From Methanobacteriota archaeon (GTDB taxonomy: Archaea; Thermoplasmatota; Thermoplasmata; UBA10834): 62,012 nucleotides of DNA. Of the stretch, positions 25,125-34,415 are shown in pieces. Positions within the stretch are counted from its first letter, which is position 1. Each line of letters begins with the position of its first letter. The translations under genes were made by a program, and so were the position numbers. Location: NCBI GenBank assembly GCA_020347565.1, contig CP070732.1:1405130-1467141 (forward strand), given 5' to 3'. Below the pieces are notes generated by a model, which did no database searches, was not told the DNA's origin, and saw nothing but the letters and a program-made list of their open reading frames with translations.

Positions 25125-26963
25125 TTAGGTCACGGACACCACGATTTCGAGGGTCTCGAGTTCCACCTCGAAATAGGTACCCCGAATCTGGATGACCCTG
25201 TCTCCGGGCGTCGCCGAGGAGGCGACGAATACGAGTACGTCCGCCGTGGCCGAGCCGTTCGCTGGCACGCTCAGCTCGAGGGTCGCCGAAGAGTTCTCAT
25301 CAATTTCATCCTCGTACAGCGTCACGCCGATCATCGATGGCACGTCGAGCGCCTCGAGCACGACATCCACAGTGCTGTTGGCGGTGTTGTTCACCAGAAT
25401 CGAGGTCGTGACCTCGCTGCCAGCTGCAGCCGTGATTGCGCCATCGACGGCCCAGAACTCGATGGTCGGGTATGTCACAGTGAACGAATAGGCTATATCG
25501 TCCGTCACGGTCTCCTCCTCGGATGATTCGTACGAAGCGACGGCTCTGAGCGACTGCTCGCCTGGGGGGGAGGGACCGCATGTGACTCTCATCTCGCACG
25601 AGACGTTCTCCTCCAAGCCGAACCTGTACTCCAGGGTTTCGAGGAACTGCTCCTCATCGGCGTCGGCGAGCCTGAACTCCGCTTTCCATCCCGATGGCAC
25701 GTCTGCTGCGTAAACGGATATGTTCTGCTTCACATTTCCCATGTTCTCTATCGCGAACACGAACACAGCGAACTCTCCAGGTCCGAGCGTCGCCTCCGTC
25801 GTGCCGACCGGAGACATCTCGAACGAGTGGTCTGCGCTGAGGATCGATATCGGCACGGGGACGAATGCGATGACAAGTATGACGAATGCGAACAACCCCA
25901 GCGCCTTCCTTCGCTGGTCGAGCTTCGTGATGTCGTTGAGAGGCGGGGGATGTTTGGCCCCGCCCAGGAAGAGGATCAGAATTGCGAAGAGTAGCCACGC
26001 GAAGTAGAAGAAGGAGAGCACGATGAGTACTCCGATAGTCACCCAGCTTGCGTACTTCGCATTGCCGCCAAACACTGCTCTCGCTATGTGCCCTCCATCC
26101 AGCTGGCCTGCCGGCAGTAGGTTGAGGGCAGTGACCAGGAACCCCACCCATGCCGCGAATGCCATCGGGTGTAGAAGGTAGTCTCCTTCCAGGGGTGCGA
26201 TCTGCTCAATCCATTCGTACATGAGTGGGAAGGCGATCCGCATGACGCTCCCAGTCTCGAAATCGTCGGGAACTGGCCTCGCATCCATATTAGTGAGCAT
26301 CAGGCCCGCGATGCCTATTGGTATGGCCACGAGCAGACCCGCGAGCGGGCCCGCGATGCCGATCTCCAGCAGGCTCTTTCTGTTCGGTATCGGGTCGCGG
26401 AGCGAAATGAACGCTCCAAATGTACCCAGAGGCGGTATCGAAGGTATGAAGAACGGAAGCGACGCGGCCACCTTCCTCCTCTTCGCAGCGTAGAAGTGCG
26501 CCAGCTCGTGTACGCCGAGTATCGCCAACAGTGGCAGCGTGAACACAACGATTCCCATCGCCACGTTTTCGAGCGAGAACATCTCGGCTTCAGGAACACC
26601 TGCATAGGAGGTCCAGTCGAGGAGTCCTGCGATGACCATCGCTGTGAAGGTGATGATCAGCATCGCAAGGTTGACGTATATGCTCCTGTACCTTCTCGTC
26701 GGCTTCTTGCCGACAATCACCACATGCTCCCCCTTGTCGTAGTTGACCATGGGGATGTATCCCTCAGGCGACATGTCCTCTCTGAGCTTCTCGAAGGACT
26801 CCTCCAGAGTCGCTTCGTCTATCCTGCAGTAGAACTCTATCACATCGTAGTTGATCTTCACGTCATAGACCGGGAACCGCCGCGCAACCAGGCTCTTCAC
26901 GTGCTCGATTTCCTTTGCGGCTTCCGGAGGCATTGGCGTCTGCATTGCGATGCTGTCCAACAT
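25125..26963 (-). CDS. Site-2-type (M50) membrane metalloprotease with large C-terminal ectodomain
   Basis: About 612 residues. After a soluble N-terminal domain (about 1-95) come several membrane helices with the zinc motif GVHELAHFYAAKR and the second motif NLLPAGQLDGGHIAR. From about residue 365 a long beta-rich region follows with COOH-terminal repeats like NEW3/CARDB domains (GPGEFAVFVFAIENMGNVKQ, VTTSILVNNTANSTVDVVLE). Such proteases cut membrane proteins inside the bilayer; the ectodomain may select substrates. Starts 26981, 26963 and 26945 are possible. Divergent from the lipid-synthesis genes. Confidence 0.85.
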   Translation of the reverse strand: MLDSIAMQTPMPPEAAKEIEHVKSLVARRFPVYDVKINYDVIEFYCRIDEATLEESFEKLREDMSPEGYIPMVNYDKGEHVVIVGKKPTRRYRSIYVNLAMLIITFTAMVIAGLLDWTSYAGVPEAEMFSLENVAMGIVVFTLPLLAILGVHELAHFYAAKRRKVAASLPFFIPSIPPLGTFGAFISLRDPIPNRKSLLEIGIAGPLAGLLVAIPIGIAGLMLTNMDARPVPDDFETGSVMRIAFPLMYEWIEQIAPLEGDYLLHPMAFAAWVGFLVTALNLLPAGQLDGGHIARAVFGGNAKYASWVTIGVLIVLSFFYFAWLLFAILILFLGGAKHPPPLNDITKLDQRRKALGLFAFVILVIAFVPVPISILSADHSFEMSPVGTTEATLGPGEFAVFVFAIENMGNVKQNISVYAADVPSGWKAEFRLADADEEQFLETLEYRFGLEENVSCEMRVTCGPSPPGEQSLRAVASYESSEEETVTDDIAYSFTVTYPTIEFWAVDGAITAAAGSEVTTSILVNNTANSTVDVVLEALDVPSMIGVTLYEDEIDENSSATLELSVPANGSATADVLVFVASSATPGDRVIQIRGTYFEVELETLEIVVSVT

Positions 26964-27031
26964 GGCGTCACTACATAACACTTTTCACGTGCGCGCATCC
27001 AGAAACCCTTATATTCGAACAGGGAGTGCCG

Positions 27032-27886
27032 ATGCCGATGACGGCCGGAGAGTGGTCCTCCACCGCCCTTGGGCTCGTGACAATGATGCGTCTGGGCAAT
27101 TGCCTCATGGCCGCTGCAGGCGCGTTGCTGGGCGCGCTCATATGCCTCGGCGCTGGAGACGCCTCGGAGTACTTCGACGAGATTGCCTTGTCGATGCTGG
27201 TCGTGTTCCTCTTCACGGCTGCCGGAAACTCGATGAACGACTATTTCGACCGCGATGTCGATTGCAGGGCTCATCCGGAGCGCCCGATACCGAGGTCGTT
27301 GGTGAGACCGAGGGATGCCCTGATGTTCGCAGTCCTTCTCTTCTCGCTGTCAGTGCTTCTCGGATTGGTCATCGGTGCTGTATCATTCGTGATCGTTGTC
27401 GCGTCCCTCGCGGTGATGGTGTCCTACGAGGTCATCCTCAAGCAGGAGGGGTTGGCGGGAAACCTGGCCATCAGCTGGCTCACGGGTGCCCTGTTCTTGT
27501 TCGGAGGGGCGGCTGTGGAGAACCTGGATCTCGCGTGGATACTCGCCATCCTGGCCTTCCTCGCGACGCTGGGACGGGAGATAATTAAGGACGTACAGGA
27601 TATCGAGGCCGACTTGAAGGAGAGGACGACCCTTCCGATGCGTATAGGCGAGAAGAACGCTGGGGTCGCCTCCTCCGCCGCGCTTCTGACTGCCGTCGCT
27701 TTGAGTCCTGCTCCGTACCTGCTCGGCCAGATTTCGGCCTTCTACCTGCCGATCGTGGCTGTCGCAGATGCAATCTTTATATTCAGCTCCATAATACACT
27801 TCAAGAACCCGGAGAGAGGTCAGAGGATGACCAAGCTGGCCATGTTTGTGGCTCTGTGCGCATTCCTCGCAGGAGGGGTCCCGTGA
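27032..27886 (+). CDS. UbiA-family prenyltransferase, probable digeranylgeranylglyceryl-phosphate synthase
   Basis: About 284 residues, nine hydrophobic segments, with the two prenyl-diphosphate/Mg motifs NSMNDYFDRDVD and DVQDIEADLKERTTLP. Adds the second geranylgeranyl chain in archaeal membrane lipid synthesis. CTTATATT (27008-27015) lies about 25 nt before ATG 27032/27038. Its TGA overlaps the GTG of the next gene, which encodes the preceding enzyme of the pathway. Confidence 0.88.
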   Translation: MPMTAGEWSSTALGLVTMMRLGNCLMAAAGALLGALICLGAGDASEYFDEIALSMLVVFLFTAAGNSMNDYFDRDVDCRAHPERPIPRSLVRPRDALMFAVLLFSLSVLLGLVIGAVSFVIVVASLAVMVSYEVILKQEGLAGNLAISWLTGALFLFGGAAVENLDLAWILAILAFLATLGREIIKDVQDIEADLKERTTLPMRIGEKNAGVASSAALLTAVALSPAPYLLGQISAFYLPIVAVADAIFIFSSIIHFKNPERGQRMTKLAMFVALCAFLAGGVP

Positions 27887-28632
27887 AGATCTGGAATCTC
27901 ATCGAGGAGACCCTTCAGTCAAGAAAGATGCACATGACGCTGATCGACCCCGCGAAGCAGAACCTAGATGCGGCCGGCGAGATATCGAAGGCCGCGGAGG
28001 CTGCGGGGACGGATGCCGTGATGGTGGGGGGCTCCACCGGGATCACGCAGGACAACCTCGACGGAACTGTTGACGAGATCAAGAGGCGATCCTCTCTCCC
28101 TGTCATCTACTTCCCTTCCGGAGCCAACGCCATCGCGAGGAATTGCGACGCCATCTACTTCATGAGCATGCTCAACTCCCGCAACGTGAGAAACCTAACC
28201 GGAGAGCACTGGCGGGGCGCGCCAGTTATCAGGCAGCTGGGCCTCGAGACGATCTCGATGGGGTACGTCGTCATCGAGCCGGGCATGAAGGTGGGGGAGG
28301 TCGGCGAGGCGGATGTCGTCCTGAGGGACGACACCGCGAGGGCCGTAGGCTACGCGCTCACGGCGCAGTACTTCGGAATGGCCATGGTCTATCTTGAGGC
28401 CGGATCCGGTGCTCCCTCCCCCGTGCCGTCCGATATGGTACGTGAGGTCAGAAGAAGTGTCCGCATTCCGATCGTGGTGGGCGGCGGGATTGCCAGGCCG
28501 GACGACGCTCGTTCTCTCATTGCTGCTGGTGCCGACATCATCGTGACTGGAACGCTCGTGGAGAACGGCGATTTCGAGCGGCCGCTGAAGGAGATCGTGG
28601 GCGCCGTCCGCGACTCCCGGACGGCACCCTGA
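27883..28632 (+). CDS. Geranylgeranylglyceryl-phosphate synthase
   Basis: A 249-residue TIM-barrel enzyme from GTG 27883, overlapping the upstream stop (GTGA) with AGGAGGGG just before. Motifs: LIDPAKQNLD near the start, VGGSTGITQDN, YFPSGANAIARNCDAIYFMSM, YLEAGSGAPSPVP and VVGGGIARPDDARSL with ADIIVTGTLVEN. It joins glycerol-1-phosphate and geranylgeranyl diphosphate, the first committed step of archaeal lipids, and so confirms an archaeal host. Confidence 0.95.
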   Translation: MKIWNLIEETLQSRKMHMTLIDPAKQNLDAAGEISKAAEAAGTDAVMVGGSTGITQDNLDGTVDEIKRRSSLPVIYFPSGANAIARNCDAIYFMSMLNSRNVRNLTGEHWRGAPVIRQLGLETISMGYVVIEPGMKVGEVGEADVVLRDDTARAVGYALTAQYFGMAMVYLEAGSGAPSPVPSDMVREVRRSVRIPIVVGGGIARPDDARSLIAAGADIIVTGTLVENGDFERPLKEIVGAVRDSRTAP

Positions 28633-28670
28633 ACATGAACGTGACAACATTTTTACCGTTCTCGGTGACT

Positions 28671-28841
28671 ATGCGCTCAGGAGGTTTGGATTTGGGAACG
28701 CTGGATTACTCTCACAAGGTGGACGAGGACAGGATGTGCCCAGAGTGCGAGAAGCATAAGAAGCACGTCAAGCTCGTCGAGACCGACGGCAAGATATACG
28801 AGTGCCCCGAGTGTCACTACATACACCTGGTAAGAAGGTGA
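28671..28841 (+). CDS. Small zinc-ribbon protein
   Basis: A 56-residue protein ending RMCPECEKHKKHVKLVE, then ECPECHYIHLVRR, one four-Cys zinc ribbon of the kind seen in ribosomal or transcription-associated small proteins. Start unclear: ATG 28671 is given, but AGGAGG at 28680-28685 would better serve TTG 28692. TTTTTAC (about 28650) may be the TATA box. Lies directly after the lipid pair. Confidence 0.6.
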   Translation: MRSGGLDLGTLDYSHKVDEDRMCPECEKHKKHVKLVETDGKIYECPECHYIHLVRR

Positions 28842-28936
28842 CTACATCGGCTCGTCAGCGCTGCTGCCGAGCACTGGGGCTCATGAGACTGCCGGCGACA
28901 CAAGGTTAATAGAGATGCGTAGCTCATGATAGTCGG

Positions 28937-30787
28937 ATGACGATGATGAGACGAGAGTCCTCGCCTCCCCCGCATAGTCATCGCGGTTCATGCCCCTTCA
29001 GAGTGCTGTTCGTCGAGGCCGACGATGACCTGGCGAAGGCCGGAATTGCATCGCTTTCCTCGAGGGGCACAGCGATAGTCGAGAGGGCAGCCTCCGCGGA
29101 GGAAGCGGTGGCTCTTCTCGGAAGGTCCTCCTTCGATACGGTCATATGTGACTGCCGGATGCCAGATATGAGAGGCGTTGAGCTCTTGGACAGAGCGAGG
29201 AACATGGGCGTTGAAGTTCCATTCGTCATGTTGGTTGAGCGGGGGGAGACGCAGATGGCTGCCGCTGCATTCACAGGCGACGCGAGCTTCGTGACCTGCG
29301 ACGGCGCCGACGAGCAGACGAGGTTCGCCGCGCTTCTGCCGATGATTGAAGACTCAATCGGCCGCAGCCGCGACACGAGCGCCATGATCGAGAGCCGCGG
29401 GGAGTTTGAACAGATAGTGAACGCGAGCCCCGTAGTCGTGTTCATGCTCGAGGCGGACCCGCTGTGGTCGGTCGCGTTCGTATCCAAGAACATCACGCAG
29501 TTCGGGTACACTCCTGACGAGTTCATGTCCGGGAAGCTGACGTTTGCAGACGTCATCCACCCTGAGGATATGCTGAGGCTGGAGGAAGGAGTATCTGAGT
29601 ACGTCTCAAAGGGGGAGCGGTTTTTTGACCTCGAGGGGCGCGTACTCACCAAGTGGGGCGAGCTCAGATGGGTCGATTCCAGGGTGTTCGTCCGCAGGGA
29701 TGCTGAGGGGAAGGTACAGGGCTACCAGGGCATCGTGGTTGACATCACAGAGCGCGTGAGATACAAGGATGCCATCGAGCGCCTCGCTCTGATAGTCGAC
29801 TCAACCCAGGACGCCATCATCAGCGAGGATCTGGAGGGGACCATTCTCACCTGGAACCCTGCAGCTGAGGCGCTCTACGGCTACTTCGCAGAAGAGGCCG
29901 TTGGAGAGTCGATATCGATGATTATCCCGCCTGAGAAGCGCGAGGAATACTTCGCCTTGTTCAAACAGGTTAGGCTGGGGAAGACAGTTCCCAGGTTCGA
30001 GACGGTCAGGACGAGGAAGGATGGCACGGAAGTGAGCGTATCGCTCACCATATCCCCGATTCGTGACAGGACGGGCAAGATCGTGGGAGCGTCTGCGATA
30101 GCGAGGGACATCACGGAGGCTAAGAAGTCGGAGGAGGCGCTGAAGCAGGCGAACGAGAAGCTGACGCTGCTGGGATCCATCACCCGACACGATGTGATAA
30201 ACCAGATAGGCATACTGACCGGCTACCTCTCACTGCTAAAGGACGAGGTTGACGAGGCCACGCGCGCCAAGTACATCGAATCTGCCAGGCAGTCCTGTAG
30301 GACGATCGCAGAGCAACTGCAGTTCGCGGGCAGCTACCAGAAGACCGGCACGAAGGCTCCTGAGTGGATTCGAGTCAGGTTGGAACTCCTAGGGGCAATG
30401 TCGTCGATGGACATGGGCTCAGTCGAAGTGAGAGAATCCCTCGGCAACCTTGAGCTGTTCGTCGACACGATGTTCGAGAAGGTGTTCCCGAACCTGCTGA
30501 TGAACTCTCGAAGACATGGTGAGAGTGTGACTTGGGTGGAGGTCGGGTACAGGGAGACCGGGGACGAGCTTGTCCTCGCGTACTCGGACGACGGTGTGGG
30601 CATACCCCCCGAGGATAAGCAGAGGATATTCGAGAAAGGCTACGGCAAGGACAGCGGTCTCGGGCTGTTCCTGGTTCGAGAGGTCCTCGGCATGACCGGC
30701 ATAGACATACGAGAGGTCGGCACGCAGGGCTCGGGGACCATATTCGAGATGACCGTGCCGCCAGGTAAGTTCCGATTCGCGCCATAG
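28937..30787 (+). CDS. Receiver-PAS-PAS histidine kinase with degenerate receiver
   Basis: A 616-residue cytoplasmic protein. Residues 20-140 form a receiver domain with DD at the start and the phosphoacceptor in VICDCRMPD, but the usual lysine is replaced (SFVTCDGAD). Two PAS domains follow (about 150-275 and 278-400), each ending in a DITE motif. The kinase core has H-box SITRHDVINQIGIL, N-box NLLMNSRRHG and G-boxes DDGVGIPPEDK and GYGKDSGLGLFL. It is a soluble sensor with no membrane helix. GTTAATAG about 30 nt upstream fits the promoter. It is paralogous to the next gene. Confidence 0.9.
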   Translation: MTMMRRESSPPPHSHRGSCPFRVLFVEADDDLAKAGIASLSSRGTAIVERAASAEEAVALLGRSSFDTVICDCRMPDMRGVELLDRARNMGVEVPFVMLVERGETQMAAAAFTGDASFVTCDGADEQTRFAALLPMIEDSIGRSRDTSAMIESRGEFEQIVNASPVVVFMLEADPLWSVAFVSKNITQFGYTPDEFMSGKLTFADVIHPEDMLRLEEGVSEYVSKGERFFDLEGRVLTKWGELRWVDSRVFVRRDAEGKVQGYQGIVVDITERVRYKDAIERLALIVDSTQDAIISEDLEGTILTWNPAAEALYGYFAEEAVGESISMIIPPEKREEYFALFKQVRLGKTVPRFETVRTRKDGTEVSVSLTISPIRDRTGKIVGASAIARDITEAKKSEEALKQANEKLTLLGSITRHDVINQIGILTGYLSLLKDEVDEATRAKYIESARQSCRTIAEQLQFAGSYQKTGTKAPEWIRVRLELLGAMSSMDMGSVEVRESLGNLELFVDTMFEKVFPNLLMNSRRHGESVTWVEVGYRETGDELVLAYSDDGVGIPPEDKQRIFEKGYGKDSGLGLFLVREVLGMTGIDIREVGTQGSGTIFEMTVPPGKFRFAP

Positions 30788-30932
30788 TCCCTTGAGGAGC
30801 AGCGTGACGCAGACCTCATCCATGCACACAAACGTCGAAAAGTTAATCCTTATCTGGGGGCCTATTTTACCGTCTGGCAGTCGGAATCCGATTATCCATT
30901 GTCCCATTGCCAGAATGGGGGTAACCTCCAGA

Positions 30933-33506
30933 ATGAACCCGGCTATTAGAGTGCTGTGTGTTGATGACGAGGCCAGTTTCCTGGAACTCGCAAAGCTCGT
31001 GCTCGAGAGAAGCGGACTAATCAGCCTGGAGGCGGCGCAGTCCGCGACCGATGCCTTGCAGATGCTCGATAAGTCGGAGTACGACGTGGTCGTCTCAGAC
31101 TACGCCATGCCTGGAATGGACGGAATCGAATTCCTGAAGGCGCTGAGGGCGCAGGAGGACACCACCCCTTTCATCATGTTCACGGGAAAAGGGAGAGAGG
31201 AGGTGGCGATGGAGGCCCTGAACAACGGCGCCGACCTGTATATCCAGAAAGGAAGCGATGTGAGGGCGCAGTTCGCAGAGCTGACCATGATGGTCAAGAA
31301 GCTCTCAGACCATCGCAAGGCGGAGCAGAAAGCCAGGCGCGAGAGAGACGTCTGCAACCTCCTGGTCGAGGCGGAAATAGTGGGATTCGTGGCCTTTGAT
31401 TCTGATTCGAAGATCCTCTTGTGGAACCCGGGCATGGAGAGGATTTCAGGGGTAAGGACGCAGAACGCCGTAGGGAAGCGGTTCGAGGAAATCATACCTA
31501 CACTGGACGGCAGAGATATCGGCGAGTACTTACGCGAGGTGCTGTCTGGGAAGAAGCTGGGACTTAGGGATATCGCCTTCGCCATACCGGAGACGAAGCG
31601 GGAGGGGTACTTCAGGTCGTTCTCGGCACCGACATTGGATGCGACGGGCACGGTCACCGGTGGGTTCACCATACTTGTCGATTCGTCTGAGGAGAGGGCT
31701 TTCCAGGATGCCTACCAGAGCTCCATGTCCAGGTACAGTGCGCTGTTCGAAGGGGCTGGAGACGCCATATTCGTCCATTCGCTCGACGGACGCTTTCTTG
31801 ATGTGAACCAGACTGCGTGCGATGCGCTCGGGTACACACGCGAGGAGTTGCTCAACATGACTCCAAAGGACGTCGACGACGCCGCCTCCTCCGAGAAGGT
31901 CTCTGGGCGCATGGAAGAGATCCTGAGGAGCGGTTCTGGGTCGTTCGAGGCCGTTCACATCCGGAAGGACGGGACGACCTATCCTGTAGAGCTGAACGTC
32001 CGAGTGATCCATGAGGGGCCCAAGCCGATGTTCATCACGATCGCACGCGACATCAGCGAGAGGAAGAAGTCGGAAGACGCCCTCCGACGCTCCGAGGAGT
32101 TCCTGGCAAACGTGTTCTCGAGCATTCAGGACGGGATAAGCATTCTCGACGACAGCCTGACGGTGCGCAGGGTAAACCACTCGATGGAGGGGTGGTATGA
32201 GCACAAGATGCCCATCATCGGGAAGAAGTGTTACGAGGTGCATCAGTGGCGAGACGAGCCTTGCGAGGACTGTCCTGCCCGGAGAACGTTGGAGACGGGC
32301 CGAGTTGATTCGGGCCTCGTCACGAAGAGGGGCAGCAAAGGCGAGGCCAAGGGCTGGCTAGATGTCTACACATTCCCGATAATCGACTCCGACACCGGTG
32401 CTGTCACTGGGGTGATCGAGTACCTCAGAGATGTGACTGAGAGAGTGAAGACCTCTGAAGCGTTGGCACGCAGTGAGAAACGATACAGGCAGCTGGTCGA
32501 ACTGCTCGGAGAGGGAGTTCTTGCGGTCGACGCTTCAGGGAAGATAACGTTCGTCAATCCCAGAGTCGGCGAGATGTCCGGTTATGGCGACGACGAGATG
32601 ATAGGAAGAGAGATCTTCGACTTCCTGGACGCCGAGGACAAGGAGCTCGTAGCCAATCAGATGTCGACACGAAGGAATGGTGTCCGTGGGCATTACGACG
32701 TGAACATCATCCGCAAGGATGGATCTAGGATGAACGTCAGCATCGGAGCGTCGCCCCTCTTCAGCGAGTCGGGGGAGTTCCTCGGCAGCCTCGCCGTTCT
32801 CGTGGACCTGACGAACAGGAAGCAGATAGAGGACGCTCTGAGGATAGCCAACGAGAAGCTGAGGTTGCTGGGAGCAATAACCCGACACGACGTGGTCAAC
32901 CAGCTCGTCGTTCTCTCAGGGTACTTGGGGATGGCTTCGACCTCTTCGGACGGAGATAAGGCCAGGGCGTTCATAGAGAAGGCGAGACAGGCATCATCGA
33001 TGATCCAGGACCAGCTAGAGTTCGCCCAGGACTTCCAGCAGATCGGAAGCCGTACGCCCGAGTGGATAAACGCTTCGGTTACTCTGGATAGCGCCCTCGC
33101 AAGCGTCGGGATCGAAGCCGTCTCCATCGAGTCGGACATCGGCGGTGTTGAGCTCTGGGCCGACACGATGCTCGAAAAGGTCTTCGTGAATCTGATCGAC
33201 AATTCGCTCCGCCACGGGGGCGGCATCACCAGGATAGGAATCTCCTACGAGCGTCGAGGAGACGAGCTCGTGGTCAAAGTGGAGGACGACGGCGTCGGCG
33301 TTCCCGCCGAGGATAAGGAGAGGATCTTCGAGAGGGGATACGGGAAGAACACAGGCCTGGGCCTGTTCCTCATACGAGAGGTGCTGGCCATAACAGGATT
33401 CTCGATCGAGGAGACAGGCGAGGAAGGCAAGGGCGCGCGTTTCGAAATCACAGTGCCTGAGGGAAGGTATAGGTTCGCGCAGGGCATGCGCCCAGCGACG
33501 GACTGA
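30933..33506 (+). CDS. Receiver-PAS(4)-histidine kinase
   Basis: About 857 residues. An intact receiver domain (VLCVDDEASF, VVSDYAMPGMDG, IQKGSD with the lysine) precedes four PAS domains (about 145-260, 265-395, 400-530, 535-655). The third has a CEDCPAR cysteine pair and could bind a metal or cofactor. Kinase core: AITRHDVVNQLVVL, VNLIDNSLRHGG, DDGVGVPAEDKERIF, GKNTGLGLFL. ATG 30933 is chosen; ATG 30915 is also possible. No output transcription factor is encoded nearby, so signalling is probably by phosphotransfer to other receivers. Confidence 0.9.
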   Translation: MNPAIRVLCVDDEASFLELAKLVLERSGLISLEAAQSATDALQMLDKSEYDVVVSDYAMPGMDGIEFLKALRAQEDTTPFIMFTGKGREEVAMEALNNGADLYIQKGSDVRAQFAELTMMVKKLSDHRKAEQKARRERDVCNLLVEAEIVGFVAFDSDSKILLWNPGMERISGVRTQNAVGKRFEEIIPTLDGRDIGEYLREVLSGKKLGLRDIAFAIPETKREGYFRSFSAPTLDATGTVTGGFTILVDSSEERAFQDAYQSSMSRYSALFEGAGDAIFVHSLDGRFLDVNQTACDALGYTREELLNMTPKDVDDAASSEKVSGRMEEILRSGSGSFEAVHIRKDGTTYPVELNVRVIHEGPKPMFITIARDISERKKSEDALRRSEEFLANVFSSIQDGISILDDSLTVRRVNHSMEGWYEHKMPIIGKKCYEVHQWRDEPCEDCPARRTLETGRVDSGLVTKRGSKGEAKGWLDVYTFPIIDSDTGAVTGVIEYLRDVTERVKTSEALARSEKRYRQLVELLGEGVLAVDASGKITFVNPRVGEMSGYGDDEMIGREIFDFLDAEDKELVANQMSTRRNGVRGHYDVNIIRKDGSRMNVSIGASPLFSESGEFLGSLAVLVDLTNRKQIEDALRIANEKLRLLGAITRHDVVNQLVVLSGYLGMASTSSDGDKARAFIEKARQASSMIQDQLEFAQDFQQIGSRTPEWINASVTLDSALASVGIEAVSIESDIGGVELWADTMLEKVFVNLIDNSLRHGGGITRIGISYERRGDELVVKVEDDGVGVPAEDKERIFERGYGKNTGLGLFLIREVLAITGFSIEETGEEGKGARFEITVPEGRYRFAQGMRPATD

Positions 33507-33609
33507 TAGGCACATCCCGTCATGACCATGTGCGTGGGAGAGCAGAGTTGACGCATCTCATAGCCATACATCCTTTATCTGATTGAGATCAGCGGGGAAT
33601 CGATCGGAG

Positions 33610-33888
33610 CTAGACCTTCTTCCCTTCCTTTATGATAGTCTTCAACAGAAATGACCGCTTCGGCCTGAACGCCATGATGAAGCCAATAAGCATCATAATG
33701 ACTCCGAGGACAACGCGAAATGCCCCAGAGTAGAAGAGCACGATCCATGTCGGCGCTTCCTCATCTGCATTCAATTCGAGATAACCACTCATGATGACGA
33801 CGCCGGACAGCAATAGCCAGACTCCGTAGACGAACATAGCAAAGGAAAACCCTGCCAGTAATGTCCTCATCCACTTAGAAGGCTTCAT
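33610..33888 (-). CDS. Small two-helix membrane protein
   Basis: About 92 residues from ATG 33888 with two hydrophobic segments (residues 11-32 and 50-70) and a basic end (RPKRSFLLKTIIKEGKKV). Same architecture as the genes at 2752 and 6010. The frame extends upstream to 33960, but that part covers the dispersed element and is probably not translated. DNA beyond the stop resembles the 3' ends of the related cassettes. Confidence 0.6.
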   Translation of the reverse strand: MKPSKWMRTLLAGFSFAMFVYGVWLLLSGVVIMSGYLELNADEEAPTWIVLFYSGAFRVVLGVIMMLIGFIMAFRPKRSFLLKTIIKEGKKV

Positions 33889-33916
33889 GAACCCGCACAC
33901 GCCTGCGCCGAATCGC

Positions 33917-33939
33917 TCTCCGCCCTTATGGTCTTTCTT
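33917..33939 (-). repeat. Dispersed element, copy 6
   Basis: The minus strand reads GAAAGACCATAAGGGCGGAG, 29 bp upstream of the gene at 33610-33888. Confidence 0.55.
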
Positions 33940-33989
33940 CGCGGACATCCATGAATACACTTAAGCGCTTGGATTCGAATGGTACGAAC

Positions 33990-34163
33990 ATGACTGGAAT
34001 CTCATCGGTACCGCTCCCGCCAAAGCTTCCTGTTCGTTCGTTACCACGCGGTGCGAAGGCGACAGGGGAAATCGGAAGGGCGAGCTACATCATCAGTTGG
34101 AGGAGCGTCCTATTCTTCGTGTTGGCAGCTGCTGTGTTCATGGCAATCCTCTACTTCATATGA
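33990..34163 (+). CDS. Small tail-anchored membrane protein
   Basis: A 57-residue protein with a proline-rich, basic N-terminus and one C-terminal membrane helix (about 36-56) ending YFI. CTTAAG at 33960-33965 lies 25-30 nt upstream of ATG 33990, so the message is probably leaderless. The sequence resembles Sec-beta/Sec61-beta type proteins in size and layout (PPKLPVRSLPRGAKATGEIG before the helix), but I cannot confirm it. Confidence 0.5.
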   Translation: MTGISSVPLPPKLPVRSLPRGAKATGEIGRASYIISWRSVLFFVLAAAVFMAILYFI

Positions 34164-34185
34164 TAACTGCCGAGAGATCCGTCTC

Positions 34186-34208
34186 ATCCGCCCCTATGGC
34201 CTTCTCTC
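34186..34208 (-). repeat. Dispersed element, copy 7
   Basis: The minus strand reads GAAGGCCATAGGGGCGGATG, directly downstream (minus sense) of a tRNA 3' fragment, as for copies 1 and 8. Confidence 0.6.
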
Positions 34209-34218
34209 TAAGAAATGA

Positions 34219-34246
34219 TGGACCGAAGGGATTTGAACCCACCAAA
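34219..34246 (-). pseudogene. tRNA 3'-end fragment, likely attachment-site scar
   Basis: The minus strand reads GTGGG-TTCAAAT-CCCTT then CGGTCCA. The flanking sequence TTTTGGTGGGTTCAAA is shared with the scar at 3044-3070, while the tRNA part after the T loop differs. No tRNA 5' half is present. Confidence 0.5.
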
Positions 34247-34415
34247 ACGACGGTCTCGGCTAGAAAGGGTACATCAACCTTCCAGAATGGCATCTCGGGA
34301 AGGGCAACGAAAAGGAGGGGCTTCGGCCCCCTCATAGATTCATTTGCCATGGTGTGCCGTGGTCTTCCTGTAGTCGGCACTTAAGGATTAGCCAATGAAA
34401 GCTGCAACTTAGACC

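Noticed and set aside
34156..34380. Overlapping frames on both strands between the small membrane gene and the peptidase
   Set aside because: They cross the tRNA scar and the dispersed element, have no start signals and no recognisable protein features.
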